NCBI GenBank assembly: GCA_022825235.1
Contig: JAJDYI010000086.1
Span: forward strand, 89,831 to 153,830
From: Alphaproteobacteria bacterium
GTDB taxonomy: Bacteria > Pseudomonadota > Alphaproteobacteria > TMED109
Direction of reading: 5' to 3'
DNA length: 64,000 bases
Shown: piece after piece, positions 26,917 to 36,676 of the stretch
Position numbering within the stretch: the first letter of the stretch is position 1
Layout of the letters: each line of letters starts with the position of its first letter
Notes under the pieces: generated by a model
The model's input: only the letters and a program-made list of their open reading frames with translations
What the model was told of the DNA's origin: nothing
Database searches by the model: none
Position numbers and translations under genes: made by a program

Positions 26917-28036
26917 ATGCGTGCTGAGCTCGAGGATCTGGTGCGCGAAATCCATGCTTCCCTGGCGTTGCTCGGGAGGCATCTTTGACAAGGATGAGGC
27001 CGAGGCCCGGCTGGCCGAACTGAACGCTGCCGCCGGGGCGGGAACGCTGTGGGACGACCCTGACAGCGCCCGCCGGGTCATGCAGCAGCGGGCAAGCCTG
27101 GAAGCCCAGCTGAAGGCGCTCACCGGCCTCGAGCAGGAACTGTCCGACACTGTCGAACTGCTCGCGCTCGCGGAGAGCGAGGAAGACGTATCCGCGACCT
27201 CCGAAGCCGAAGCGGATCTCCGGCAGCTGGCCGCGGAGGCGCAGCGCCGGGCCACCGAGGCGCTCCTCTCCGGTGAGGCTGACGGGAACGATTGCTTTCT
27301 GGAGATCCATGCGGGCGCCGGCGGCACCGAGAGCCAGGACTGGGCGGAGATGATGCTCCGGATGTACCTGCGGTGGGCCACGCAGCACGACTGTGGAACC
27401 GAGGAGTTATCCAGGACCGACGGGGAAGAGGCCGGGCTGAAGTCGGTGACGGTCCGGGTCAGCGGAGCCGACGCCTATGGATGGCTGAAGACCGAAAGCG
27501 GGGTCCATCGACTGGTCAGGATTTCGCCGTTTGACGCGCAGGGGCGCCGCCACACGAGTTTTGCGAGCGTCTGGATCTACCCTGTGGTCGACGACGACAT
27601 CGAAGTTCAGGTAGAGGACAAGGATCTGAAGGTGGACACCTACCGGGCGTCGGGCGCGGGAGGGCAACACGTCAACAAGTCAGATTCCGCGGTGCGGATC
27701 ACCCACAAGCCCACGGGAATCGTGGTGCAGTGCCAGAGCCAGCGGTCCCAGCACCAGAACCGGGCTACGGCGCTGCGGATGCTCAAGGCGCGCCTGTTCG
27801 AACTGGAGCTGCAGAAGCGCGAGGAGCAGCGGCAGGCGATGGAGGCGGGCAAGACCGAGATCGGCTGGGGTCACCAGATCCGTTCCTACGTCCTGCAGCC
27901 GCACCAGATGGTCAAGGACCTGCGGACTGGAGTCCAGACCAGCGATCCGCAGGCAGTGCTGGACGGAGACCTGGATGCGTTCCTGGCCGCGGCCCTGGCG
28001 GCCAGGCTGGGCGGACAGGGGACCGCGGCCGCGTGA
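26917..28036 (+). CDS. prfB: Peptide chain release factor 2, made by programmed +1 frameshift
   Basis: RF2 reads UAA and UGA stop codons. The gene is in two frames: ATG 26917 opens 23 codons ending CTT-TGA (26983-26988), and the second frame begins with GAC at 26987 after skipping T26986. The spliced protein is 372 residues, close to E. coli (365). SPF at 203-205 is the stop-codon reading tripeptide of RF2 and GGQ at 248-250 triggers peptide release. The ribosome site GGGAG lies nine bases before the ATG. The in-frame UGA is the regulatory switch: low RF2 lets the ribosome slip and make more RF2. No single continuous frame encodes the full protein, so an annotation starting in frame two would miss the true N-terminus. 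Confidence 0.95.
26974..26989 (+). promoter_or_regulatory. prfB programmed frameshift site
   Basis: GGGAGG (26974-26979), a three-base spacer CAT, then CTTTGAC (26983-26989). This is the E. coli arrangement: an internal Shine-Dalgarno sequence three bases before a slippery CUU followed by an in-frame UGA and C. Confidence 0.93.
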
Positions 28037-28040
28037 GACG

Positions 28041-28072
28041 AAAAACCGGCCACTCCTACCGGAGGCGGCCGG
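28041..28072 (-). terminator. Intrinsic terminator for bcp transcript
   Basis: On the minus strand CCGGCC (28072-28067) pairs with GGCCGG (28051-28046) and is followed by TTTTT (28045-28041). It lies about 107 bases beyond the bcp stop, just before the convergent prfB end. Confidence 0.65.
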
Positions 28073-28178
28073 TCAAGCGGGAGCCCCGAAGTCTCTTTTG
28101 GTTGAGAGTGTGACCGGCGTGCTCGCTTGGCATGCAGCGATGGCGCGTTTGTTGGATGGTGCTGGAACGGGTTCCAGC

Positions 28179-28676
28179 TCAAGACCCCGAGGCGCCCAGC
28201 CGCTCACGGGCGGCGGCGAGAACGGCTTCGGCATGCCCGGTAACCTTGACCTTGCGCCAGCTCTCCACGATTCGACCGGCCGGATCGACCAGGAACGTGG
28301 CCCGTTCGATCCCCATGTACTTGCGGCCGTACATGCTTTTTTCGACCCAGACCCCGAACGCCTCGCAGGCGGCGCCGTCCTCGTCGGAGGCCAGCACGAC
28401 GCCCAGCTCGTGCTTGTCACGAAACCTCTCATGCTTGGCAAGCGAATCCTTTGAAATTCCGATGACGGTCACGTCCATGGCGTCGAACGCAGACCCAAGT
28501 TCAGTGAACGCGATGGCTTCCTTCGTGCATCCGGGCGTGTCGTCCTTCGGGTAGAAGTAGACGACGTACGCGCGGCCCGCGAGGGCCGCGTTCGACACGC
28601 GGTCACTCAGCGTGGGAAGGTCGAAGGCAGGGGCCGGATCCCCGGCTCCGGGCGAACGGTCGGGCATGTCGGCCAT
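28179..28676 (-). CDS. bcp: Thiol peroxidase Bcp (peroxiredoxin Q), lacking the usual resolving cysteine
   Basis: A 165-residue peroxiredoxin reducing peroxides in the cytoplasm. The peroxidatic Cys sits in YPKDDTPGCTKEAIAF; in E. coli Bcp a resolving Cys follows five residues later (CxxxxC), but here that position is Ile. The other family Cys, in GAACEAFGVW, is kept. The enzyme is therefore either 1-Cys type or uses the distant Cys. ATG 28676 is chosen; two GTG codons just upstream are in frame. It lies 162 bases downstream of glnE on the same strand. Confidence 0.92.
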   Translation of the reverse strand: MADMPDRSPGAGDPAPAFDLPTLSDRVSNAALAGRAYVVYFYPKDDTPGCTKEAIAFTELGSAFDAMDVTVIGISKDSLAKHERFRDKHELGVVLASDEDGAACEAFGVWVEKSMYGRKYMGIERATFLVDPAGRIVESWRKVKVTGHAEAVLAAARERLGASGS

Positions 28677-28838
28677 GATCACCACTTCGTGCAGGTTGGC
28701 GGAACGGGCGCGCGCTGGGCGTTGCCCGCGGCAAAAGTATATCGACGCGATCAGACGAGCAGGTCCGCGACACCGGACCGTGCGCGAGTTGCGACGTTGG
28801 CTCCGGCCGGCGCTTTGCCGGCGGCGGGCGCATCGAGC

Positions 28839-31730
28839 TCAGGCCGCAGCGTCGGCGATGTGGGCCTCCGTCATGGCGCGGACACTGGCCCGGGCCGCGA
28901 GGAGCGCCTCTTCCAGATCGTCGGCACGATCGAATCCGGTGGCCTGACCGATTCGCTCGATCATGGCGGGTTGCAGCAGGGCCGGATCGGTGCGGCTGCC
29001 GACCGTGATCCGGAGCATGGCCTGTACCGACTGGTAGAGGTGGCTGGCTTCGGCCAGACGGCTTTCGTCCTCCGGCGAGAGCACGTCGATGGTCCCGAGC
29101 AGCCGGAGCACGTCTCCGGTGGACCCGCGCAGGGGCCGGCCAAGCCGCTGCGCGGACGTCACCGCGAGGAACTGCACGAGCAGTTCGAGGTCGAGCAGCC
29201 CGCCCGGCGAGTGCTTGACGTCGAACGGTCCGGACGGCCGGTGCGTGTCCTTGATCTTGGCCCGGAGGTCCAGCAGGTCACCGGCCAGCGCGTCGTACTC
29301 GCCGGTGGCCACGAGCGCGCGGTCGATGATGGCGTTGAGCGTGTCCACGGTTTCGGGTGCGCCGGCAATGACGCGACTGCGGACGAGCGCCAGCTTCTCG
29401 ACCGGCCATGCATCTCTTGCAAGGTAGGTCTCGTAGCCGCTGAGCGCCGAGGCGAGGGGACCGGCCCGCCCGTGGGGGCGCAGCAGGAGGTCGAACTCCC
29501 AGAGCTGGCCAACCGCGGTATGCGCGGTGAATCCCGTGATGAGGCGGGTCGCGAAGCGCGAGAAGTACACCGACGCTGCCAACGGGAGTTCTCCGTCGGA
29601 TTCGGCACCGACCGCGGGAGCGTCGTAGAAGAAGATGCCGTCGAGGTCAGACCCTGGCAGGAGGGTTCGCCCGCCCAGCTTCCCGAGGCCCAGGAACGCG
29701 GCGCCTCCGCCCGGCAGCCGCCCGTGTCTCGGCTCGAACTCCTGGGCCACGCGGGCCATCAGCCGCCGGATCGCGATGTCGGCGACGTGGGTAAGGGCAA
29801 CCGCAGCGTCGCCCGACTTCTCGACGCCGCAGAGGAGCTTCAGCGCCACGCTGAAGCGCAGTTCACCGGCCCAACGACGGAACGCGTCGAGGTCGTCCTG
29901 GTAATCGCCGAGGCCGAGGCCGAGTTCCGCGTCGAGCGCCGCTTCGACCGCCTCTGGTCCCGGCAGGGGCGCCTCGAGCGGGGTTTCCAGCAACTGATCC
30001 AGCAGCCGCGGGTTCGCGGCGAGCGACTGTCCGAGTTCGGGTGCGGTGCCCATGATTTCCACGACGACCGCCATCAACGACGGATAGTTTGCGAACATGG
30101 ACAGCAGTTCCACGCCGGCATTGAGACCCTCGAGAAACCGGGCGAACCCGGCAAATGCGGTCTCGGGGTCCGGCGCGTCCCCGATCGCGTCGAGCATCCG
30201 TGGCGTGATCTCGGTAAGGAGCGTGCGCCCGCGTTCCGAGCGCGTTGCGGAAATCCGGCCGCGATGCCAGTTGGCGATCTGTGCGATCACGCCCTTGGGA
30301 TTCCGGAAGCCCAGCCGGGTGAGGGTGGCTACGGTCGCGGGGTCCGGATCGACGCCAGTGAAGACGAGGCTTCCGAAAGGATGACCGAGGCTCTCGTCGT
30401 CGGCGTCACTCCCGCCGGTGAGCGACTGAACCGCCGCGACGTGCTCGGCGAGCTCGGCCTCGAAGTCGGCGAGGCTGGCGTGGCCGAGGAACGACGCGAG
30501 CCGGGAGCGCTCGACGTCCTTCTCGGGCACGACATGGGTCTGCTCGTCCCGGATCATCTGCAGGCGGTTCTCGACCCGGCGCAGGTAGCGGTAATGGCCG
30601 GTCAGTCGTTCCGCAACGTCCGTCGGCATCCGACCCTCGGCGGCGAGCGCCCGCAGGCCGTCCGCGGTTCCCCTGCGGCGAAGCGCGCGGTTGCGACCGC
30701 CCCAGACGAGCTGCTCGGTCTGCAGATGGAACTCAATGGCGCGGATGCCACCGCTGCCGAACTTGAGGTGGAATCCGGCGGGATCGAAGTCGCCGCCGCC
30801 GCGACTTGTCTGGCGCTGCATCGCCTGGATGTCCCGAACCGCGTTGAAGTCGAGATTGCGGCGCCAGACGAACGGGGCGATCCGTTGCAGGAATCGCTCG
30901 CCGGCGTCCAGATCGCCGGCGATGGGCCGAGCCCGGATGAACACCGCTCGTTCCCAGTTCTGGGCGAGGCCCGAGTAATAGATCTCGGCTGCCTCGACCG
31001 AAACCGCGAGGGGAGTCGAACCCGGATCGGGCCGGAGCCGGAGGTCCATGCGGAAGAGGTAGCCGTCGGCGGTGCGTTCCTGGAAGAGGTTGACGAGGCG
31101 CTGCGACAGCCGTGTGAAATGGCGCGACGCGCGGCCCTCGCGCGCCGCCTCCGGGAAAGCGGGACTCGACTGGTCGTAGAAGATCACAAGGTCGATATCG
31201 CTCGAGTAGTTCAGTTCCTCGGCGCCGAGCTTGCCGAGCGCGATGACCGCGAACCCGGACCGGTCGGCGTCGGGTCCAAGCAGATGGAACGCCGCGGCCT
31301 GCAGCAGGTCGCCGGCGAACACGCTCCATGCCTCGAGTACACGGGCAACGGACCACGTGCCGCTGATGTCGGCCAGGGCCACCGCCAGGGCGACGCGGCG
31401 GCGCACGATCCGCAGCTGCTGGGCGATGTCCGGACCCGCCATCGCAGCGGCGGCAGGATCGGGGAGGTCGCGGCGCGCGAGTGTGAGGGCGGCGTCGGCG
31501 CCGTCAGTGACGAAAGCCCGGACGATCGCTGGCTCGGCGATGGCGCTGTCGCCCAGGAAGGGGCTGTGGCCGAATACCTGATTCAGCAGGTCGGTCCCCT
31601 GGGGGCCCAGTTCCGCCGGCGTCGGGTTGGCGGCGCCGGACCACTGTTCCCAGTACCGATCCCGCTGCTGGGGATCCTCGCCCCAGGAACCGGACGCTCC
31701 CGACGCCCGGGGCTGCTCTAGACTAGCCAC
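28839..31730 (-). CDS. glnE: Bifunctional glutamine synthetase adenylyltransferase/adenylyl-removing enzyme
   Basis: A 963-residue GlnE, of normal alphaproteobacterial length. It adds and removes AMP on glutamine synthetase in response to PII protein and glutamine. Two nucleotidyltransferase domains are present: the N-terminal de-adenylylating one with LGAEELNYSSDIDLVIFYD (about residues 169-187), and the C-terminal adenylylating one with LLPGSDLDGIFFYDAP (near 692). A C-terminal GlnE helical bundle (VKHSPGGLLDLELLVQFL) follows. The start used is GTG 31730. It is divergent from the AsmA-like gene with 150 bases between them in which I see no strong promoter. Confidence 0.95.
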   Translation of the reverse strand: MASLEQPRASGASGSWGEDPQQRDRYWEQWSGAANPTPAELGPQGTDLLNQVFGHSPFLGDSAIAEPAIVRAFVTDGADAALTLARRDLPDPAAAAMAGPDIAQQLRIVRRRVALAVALADISGTWSVARVLEAWSVFAGDLLQAAAFHLLGPDADRSGFAVIALGKLGAEELNYSSDIDLVIFYDQSSPAFPEAAREGRASRHFTRLSQRLVNLFQERTADGYLFRMDLRLRPDPGSTPLAVSVEAAEIYYSGLAQNWERAVFIRARPIAGDLDAGERFLQRIAPFVWRRNLDFNAVRDIQAMQRQTSRGGGDFDPAGFHLKFGSGGIRAIEFHLQTEQLVWGGRNRALRRRGTADGLRALAAEGRMPTDVAERLTGHYRYLRRVENRLQMIRDEQTHVVPEKDVERSRLASFLGHASLADFEAELAEHVAAVQSLTGGSDADDESLGHPFGSLVFTGVDPDPATVATLTRLGFRNPKGVIAQIANWHRGRISATRSERGRTLLTEITPRMLDAIGDAPDPETAFAGFARFLEGLNAGVELLSMFANYPSLMAVVVEIMGTAPELGQSLAANPRLLDQLLETPLEAPLPGPEAVEAALDAELGLGLGDYQDDLDAFRRWAGELRFSVALKLLCGVEKSGDAAVALTHVADIAIRRLMARVAQEFEPRHGRLPGGGAAFLGLGKLGGRTLLPGSDLDGIFFYDAPAVGAESDGELPLAASVYFSRFATRLITGFTAHTAVGQLWEFDLLLRPHGRAGPLASALSGYETYLARDAWPVEKLALVRSRVIAGAPETVDTLNAIIDRALVATGEYDALAGDLLDLRAKIKDTHRPSGPFDVKHSPGGLLDLELLVQFLAVTSAQRLGRPLRGSTGDVLRLLGTIDVLSPEDESRLAEASHLYQSVQAMLRITVGSRTDPALLQPAMIERIGQATGFDRADDLEEALLAARASVRAMTEAHIADAAA

Positions 31731-31880
31731 GGGCGTGGCGCCCCGTGCGCGGCCCGCGGACCGGCGCAGGCAACGGCCGTGGGACGACGGTCATGGTGGG
31801 TACCACTGAGACGTACTGGTCGGGAACCTGTGTGGCGGGCCCCGGTGGTGCGTGGATGGTCATGACCGGAGAACCCTAGT

Positions 31881-34800
31881 GTGACGGCTGGCATTCCCGA
31901 GGCCCACGACGGTCGACGGGAGGAGCGCAGGCCGGTCCGCCTGCGTCGATGGGCGGCTGGGATCGGGATTGTAGTGGTCTGCCTGCTGACTGCAGGAGTC
32001 TGGCGGTTGACCTACGGGCCCGTGGCTGTGCCCTTTCTGTCCGCATATCTCGCGGGCCAGCTGGACCAGATCGATCTGCCCCTCGACGCGCAGTGGGAAG
32101 ACGCCGCGATCCACTGGCCGTTCATGGCGCCCTGGCTCGACGTGCGCTTTTCGGAGTTCCGTGCCAGCGATGTGCTCGCGGCCGAGGGGGTGGGTGTCCG
32201 GCTCCCTCTGGCCGACCTGCTCCGCGGCCGCCCATCCGTATCGGGTGTCGTGGTCCACGCGCCGACACTGGAGTTGGTGCAGGGAGAGGACGACGGCTTC
32301 CGTCTCGGCGACGGTGCCGCGCTCGGGTCCGAATCACCTCTGGCCGCTCTCGCATCCGGGGCCAAGATCGCGGTGCTGGACGGAACGGTCACGCTGGATC
32401 TGCTCCATGCCGCCGCGCCGGTCCGGATCGTCGACGTCGAACTCAGCGTGACGGGGGTCGACGGGCGGATCACGCTCCAGGGGGCCGGCGTCGCTTCCCT
32501 GCGGGGACACCCGGCGGTGCCGTTGGAACTCGCGGCGCGGCTGCTGCCGGAGGGAGGAGCGTTTGCGGTCGAGCTTACCTTCGCCGAGGTCGATCCCGGG
32601 GTGCTGGCGGAGCTGATGCCCGTCGATGCCCCCTTCGACCTGTTGCAGGTGCCGCTCAGCGGTACCGTCGCCGTGACCGGCCCGCTTGAGTCGGCGGTGG
32701 TGACCGTGCGCGGTACGGGCGGCTCCGGGCACCTGCAGGTCCCCGGTGAGCCAACCGACGCCGGACCACCGGCATGGCCGGTCAGCGCGCTGCACTTGGA
32801 ACTCCGGTACGCCGTGAACGGCCGTGTCCTCGAGCTTGAGGAACTCACCGTGACCGGCCCGGAGGGCGATCTCCGCATGGCAGGGACGTTCCAGGATCTG
32901 CCGAGCGGGCCGGCGGACATCCGCGGCAGCTTCGCCGGATCGGTACCGGTGCACCACGCGGCGGGCTGGGTCGGCGCGACGCTCGACCGTCCGGTTGACG
33001 CCTGGGTTCGTGAACGCGTCAAGGCCGGCACCCTCACGGACGTGTCGGTCACGGCAGCCTTTCCCGATGGTCTTGCCGGCGCGAGCCGCGTGGACGCCAA
33101 TGGCGTGGTCCGCGAAGCGGCCGTGAATTGGGAGGCGGGTGAACCGCCCCTTCACCTGGCGGTCGTCGAGCTGGCGCTGGCCGGGCCCGAGCTCACCGTG
33201 ACGGCCCCGACGGCCAGCGCCGGGGCGGCGACCCTGGAGGATTTCAGGGTCCACAGCGCCGATCTGTTCGCCGAGGCCGGTGAGGCGACCCTGACGGCAA
33301 GGCTGTCGGGCGAGTCGGGCGCACTCTTGCAGCTGGCCGGGCTCGATCGCGGCTCGTCGGCGACATCGTACCTGCGGGGCCCGCTCCACGACGCCGACTT
33401 GCGGGTGCTGATCCCGTTCGCGCACGACCGCGAGGAGGAGATCGTCCTGGACGCCGAGTTCCGGGACATCAGGGTCGATCCGGACGCGCTGCCGGCCGGT
33501 TATGCCGGGTTCGGCCTCCGGGCTCTCGCCGGCACCCTGGCCTACGGGCCCGGTGGCATTGACGTGCGTTTCTCCGGTGCGCTCGGCGAAGCCATCCGGG
33601 TCGACAACGCCGTGCTCCGTGCCCCGGGACTGGCGGCGCCGTCGTACCAGCTGGCGGCTACGCTGAGCGGCCCCGTCGCGGACCTCACTGCACTGGTGGC
33701 GGGTGCCACCGGCGGGGCCGACCTGCCATCGGCAGTCACCGCGCTCGTCGGCACGGCCCGCATCCGCGTCGCGGTACGGATTCCGCGCGACGCGGCCGCC
33801 GTCCTCGACGTTCAGCGGCTGGACGGCGAGTTCGAGGTGCCGTCGTTCGCCGCCGAGGCGCTCGGGTCGGGACCGTGGGCGGAATCCAGGTTCCGGGACG
33901 TCACGGGAACGCTGGCGCTCGACGGCGAGACGCTCTTCGTATCGGGGCAGGCACAGTTGGCGGATTCGGAGATCTGGTTTACGTGGCAGGCGTCCCTTCC
34001 TGAGGTTCCGGGTGAGCAGGTGCTGAGTGTTCGAGGTGCACTGGGCCCCGAAGCCAGAACGGCGCTCGGGCTTCAATTTGCCGGCGTGGAGGGACCGGTC
34101 GACCTTGCCGCTAGCGCGCATCGTCTCCCGAAGACCGAGGACTGGGTGCTGGATGTTGAGGCCGGACTGACCGCCGCGGAGGTGGTGATAGCCGAGCTCG
34201 ACTGGATCAAGCCACGGGAGGTGCCGCTGCATGCCTGGGTCCGTGGTGCGCTGGCCGACGGCGAACCGCTGGAGTTCAGCCTCGAGGGAATCGGGGTGGA
34301 TGTGCGCGGCAAACTATGGGTGGTGGACGGAGAGCTGGATCGGGTGGCGTTCACGCGACTCGGTTTCGGCGAGCATGATCTCGCCGGCACGGTTGCCCAC
34401 ACGGCCGCTGGACACCTGGGGGCGGCGCTGAACGGTGAGCAGGTGGACCTTCGTCCGTTCCTGTCGAACGACACCGGGACGTCGACCCCGCCGGAACCGT
34501 TCCGGCTCAGCGTGGATGCCCGGCGCGCCCGGACGATGGCGCCGGCGATTGCCGGCCCGCTGGCGCTGACGCTGGAGACCGACGCGCACGGCTTGGAAGA
34601 GCTGCATCTTGCGCTTGGGCTCCCCGACGGGGAAAGCATGGAGCTGCGGGGAGCCCGCAACGAAGATGGGCTTGAGCTGGTGCTCACCGGCACGGATGCG
34701 CGGTCCGTGGCTGACGCCTTCGGTCTCGGTGTCGGCGCGGATGGGGGCAAGGTGCGGATCGAGGCTGTCCGGCAGGATGACCGGATCACCGGCACCGTCC

Positions 34801-35282
34801 GCGTCGGCGAATTTCAGATGGTGGACGCGCCGGTGTTCCTGCAGCTCCTGCAGACCGTGACGGTCATCGGCGTGCTGGAACAGATCGCGGGCGGCGGAGG
34901 CGTGGCCTTCTCCCGTTTCGATGCCGAGTTCACGCTGGCGGACGGCGTACTCGATATCCGCAACGGCGTCGCCCAGGGCCTGACGCTCGGGGTGACGGTC
35001 GAAGGTGCCATCGACACCCGCAGCCAGGTGCTCCACCTCCGGGGTGCGCTGCTGCCGGCCTATGCCCTCAACCAGCTGCTGTCACGGGTGCCCGTCATCG
35101 ATCGGATCGTCACGGGCGCGGACTCGACCGGCGTATTCGTCGCCGACTACGCGGTGACGGGCCCGGCTGCGGACCCCGACGTCACCGTGAGCCCGTTGCA
35201 GTTCCTCGTGCCGGGAATCCTGCGCGATGTCCTGCGGGGGCTGGGGGGTCCCGGCGCGTTGCCGGAGTCGCCGGGCGAGTAG
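31881..35282 (+). CDS. Large AsmA/YhdP-like membrane-anchored protein
   Basis: An 1133-residue protein with a basic N-terminus, one transmembrane helix (about 25-43, GIGIVVVCLLTAGVW) and a very long periplasmic region of repeated beta-rich segments. The end has the AsmA-like C-terminal pattern (FSRFDAEFTLADGVLDIRNG, then LNQLLSRVPVIDRIVTG). Proteins of this architecture (YhdP, TamB, AsmA) form bridges that move phospholipid to the outer membrane or aid outer-membrane assembly; which member this is I cannot say, but the DUF3971-like middle and the C-terminus favour YhdP. Start GTG 31881 with GGAG (31868-31871) nine bases before. The stop is 27 bases from the convergent tyrS stop. Confidence 0.8.
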   Translation: MTAGIPEAHDGRREERRPVRLRRWAAGIGIVVVCLLTAGVWRLTYGPVAVPFLSAYLAGQLDQIDLPLDAQWEDAAIHWPFMAPWLDVRFSEFRASDVLAAEGVGVRLPLADLLRGRPSVSGVVVHAPTLELVQGEDDGFRLGDGAALGSESPLAALASGAKIAVLDGTVTLDLLHAAAPVRIVDVELSVTGVDGRITLQGAGVASLRGHPAVPLELAARLLPEGGAFAVELTFAEVDPGVLAELMPVDAPFDLLQVPLSGTVAVTGPLESAVVTVRGTGGSGHLQVPGEPTDAGPPAWPVSALHLELRYAVNGRVLELEELTVTGPEGDLRMAGTFQDLPSGPADIRGSFAGSVPVHHAAGWVGATLDRPVDAWVRERVKAGTLTDVSVTAAFPDGLAGASRVDANGVVREAAVNWEAGEPPLHLAVVELALAGPELTVTAPTASAGAATLEDFRVHSADLFAEAGEATLTARLSGESGALLQLAGLDRGSSATSYLRGPLHDADLRVLIPFAHDREEEIVLDAEFRDIRVDPDALPAGYAGFGLRALAGTLAYGPGGIDVRFSGALGEAIRVDNAVLRAPGLAAPSYQLAATLSGPVADLTALVAGATGGADLPSAVTALVGTARIRVAVRIPRDAAAVLDVQRLDGEFEVPSFAAEALGSGPWAESRFRDVTGTLALDGETLFVSGQAQLADSEIWFTWQASLPEVPGEQVLSVRGALGPEARTALGLQFAGVEGPVDLAASAHRLPKTEDWVLDVEAGLTAAEVVIAELDWIKPREVPLHAWVRGALADGEPLEFSLEGIGVDVRGKLWVVDGELDRVAFTRLGFGEHDLAGTVAHTAAGHLGAALNGEQVDLRPFLSNDTGTSTPPEPFRLSVDARRARTMAPAIAGPLALTLETDAHGLEELHLALGLPDGESMELRGARNEDGLELVLTGTDARSVADAFGLGVGADGGKVRIEAVRQDDRITGTVRVGEFQMVDAPVFLQLLQTVTVIGVLEQIAGGGGVAFSRFDAEFTLADGVLDIRNGVAQGLTLGVTVEGAIDTRSQVLHLRGALLPAYALNQLLSRVPVIDRIVTGADSTGVFVADYAVTGPAADPDVTVSPLQFLVPGILRDVLRGLGGPGALPESPGE

Positions 35283-35309
35283 CGGATCACGCCCGCGCCG
35301 GCCCGACGC

Positions 35310-36599
35310 TCAGTCCGTCCCGCCAGGTTCGATCGGCCGGAGGACGGCGTGCCGCTTGCGCCCGGCTGACAGGCGCACCTCGCCGTTGATCAGGTCAGAT
35401 GGCCCCAGGGTCAGGTGTTCGTCCGTGACCCTGACGTCATTGACGCGGGCGCCGCCGCCCCGAATCAGCCGGCGCGCCTCGCCGTTTGTCGCCGCGAGAA
35501 TCGAATCGCGCGCGAATGCCTTGACCACCGGCAGGCCGGCATCGAGCTCCGCTGCAGGCACCAGGATCGTCGGCAGCGCGTCGCCCGTTCCGCCCTGCTC
35601 GAACGTCGCCCGGGCCGTGGCCGCCGCCCGTTCCGCTTCGTGCTGGCCGTGCGCGAGGCGGGTGGCTTCATTGGCCAGGCGCACCTTGGCCTCGTTGGCG
35701 TCCGGTCCGCTGAGACCCTCGAGTCGGCGGATTTCGGTAAGCGGAAGCTCGGTGAAGAGGCGGAGGAAACGGCCGATGTCGGCATCGGCGGTGTTGCGCC
35801 AGAACTGCCAGTAGTCGTAGGGGCTGCGCATCTCGGCGTTGAGCCATACCGCGCCGCGCGCCGTCTTGCCCATCTTCTCCCCGCTCGCCGTCGTGACGAG
35901 CGGGGAAGTGAGGCCGTAGAGGGACGGCAGCGTGCCGCCGGCCCCGTCGAGGCGGCGGGCCAGCTCGACGCCGTTCACGATGTTGCCCCACTGGTCCGAG
36001 CCTCCCATCTGCAGGACACACCCCTCTCGGCACGCCAGTTCAGTGAAGTCGTACGCCTGCAGGATCATGTAGTTGAACTCGAGGAAACTGAGTGGCTGTT
36101 CGCGCTCCAGCCGGAGGCGCACCGAATCGAAGGTCAGCATCCGGTTGACGGAGAAGTGCCGCCCGATGGTGCGCAGGAACTCGACGTACCGCAGCTCGCC
36201 GAGCCAATCCTGGTTGTCCACCATGATCGCATCCGTCGGCCCGTCGCCGAAGGTGAGAAACCGCTCGAAGACTTGCCGGATGCCGGCGGCGTTCGCGGCG
36301 ATCGTCGCATCGTCCAGCAGCCTTCTAGATTCGTCCTTGCCGGAGGGATCGCCGACGCGGGTCGTGCCGCCGCCAATCAGCACGATCGGCCGATGGCCGG
36401 CCTGCTGAAAGTGCCTGAGGAGCATGATCTGGAGCAGGCTGCCCACGTGGAGGCCGGGCGCCGTACAGTCGAAGCCGATGTAGGCGCCGACCGGCGCGTC
36501 GTCGGCCAGCAGGCGGTCGAGACCCGCGAAGTCGGTGCACTGGTGCACGTAGCCCCGTTCGGACACGCGTTGCAGGAAGGTGGATCGGAAGTCGGTCAT
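35310..36599 (-). CDS. tyrS: Tyrosyl-tRNA synthetase
   Basis: A 429-residue class I synthetase charging tRNA-Tyr. The HIGH motif is HVGS in [19 protein letters not shown]; Tyr and tRNA recognition segments include QAYDFTEL and [14 protein letters not shown]; the KMSKS loop is KMGKT in [18 protein letters not shown]-terminal S4 RNA-binding domain ([14 protein letters not shown]) follows. This is the bacterial TyrRS of the TyrS type. The start ATG 36599 faces anmK, 77 bases away, so their promoters share a short divergent region. Confidence 0.96.
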   Translation of the reverse strand: MTDFRSTFLQRVSERGYVHQCTDFAGLDRLLADDAPVGAYIGFDCTAPGLHVGSLLQIMLLRHFQQAGHRPIVLIGGGTTRVGDPSGKDESRRLLDDATIAANAAGIRQVFERFLTFGDGPTDAIMVDNQDWLGELRYVEFLRTIGRHFSVNRMLTFDSVRLRLEREQPLSFLEFNYMILQAYDFTELACREGCVLQMGGSDQWGNIVNGVELARRLDGAGGTLPSLYGLTSPLVTTASGEKMGKTARGAVWLNAEMRSPYDYWQFWRNTADADIGRFLRLFTELPLTEIRRLEGLSGPDANEAKVRLANEATRLAHGQHEAERAAATARATFEQGGTGDALPTILVPAAELDAGLPVVKAFARDSILAATNGEARRLIRGGGARVNDVRVTDEHLTLGPSDLINGEVRLSAGRKRHAVLRPIEPGGTD

Positions 36600-36676
36600 G
36601 GGACGGGGACGGCGCGCACGGCAGGGATGACGAGGGAAAGTACCATGGAAGAGCCGGGGTCGGAGCGGGGCTGGTG

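Noticed and set aside
26917..26988. prfB as a pseudogene broken by an in-frame TGA
   Set aside because: The stop lies exactly in a GGGAGG-CAT-CTTTGAC frameshift site and the downstream frame is intact with SPF and GGQ.
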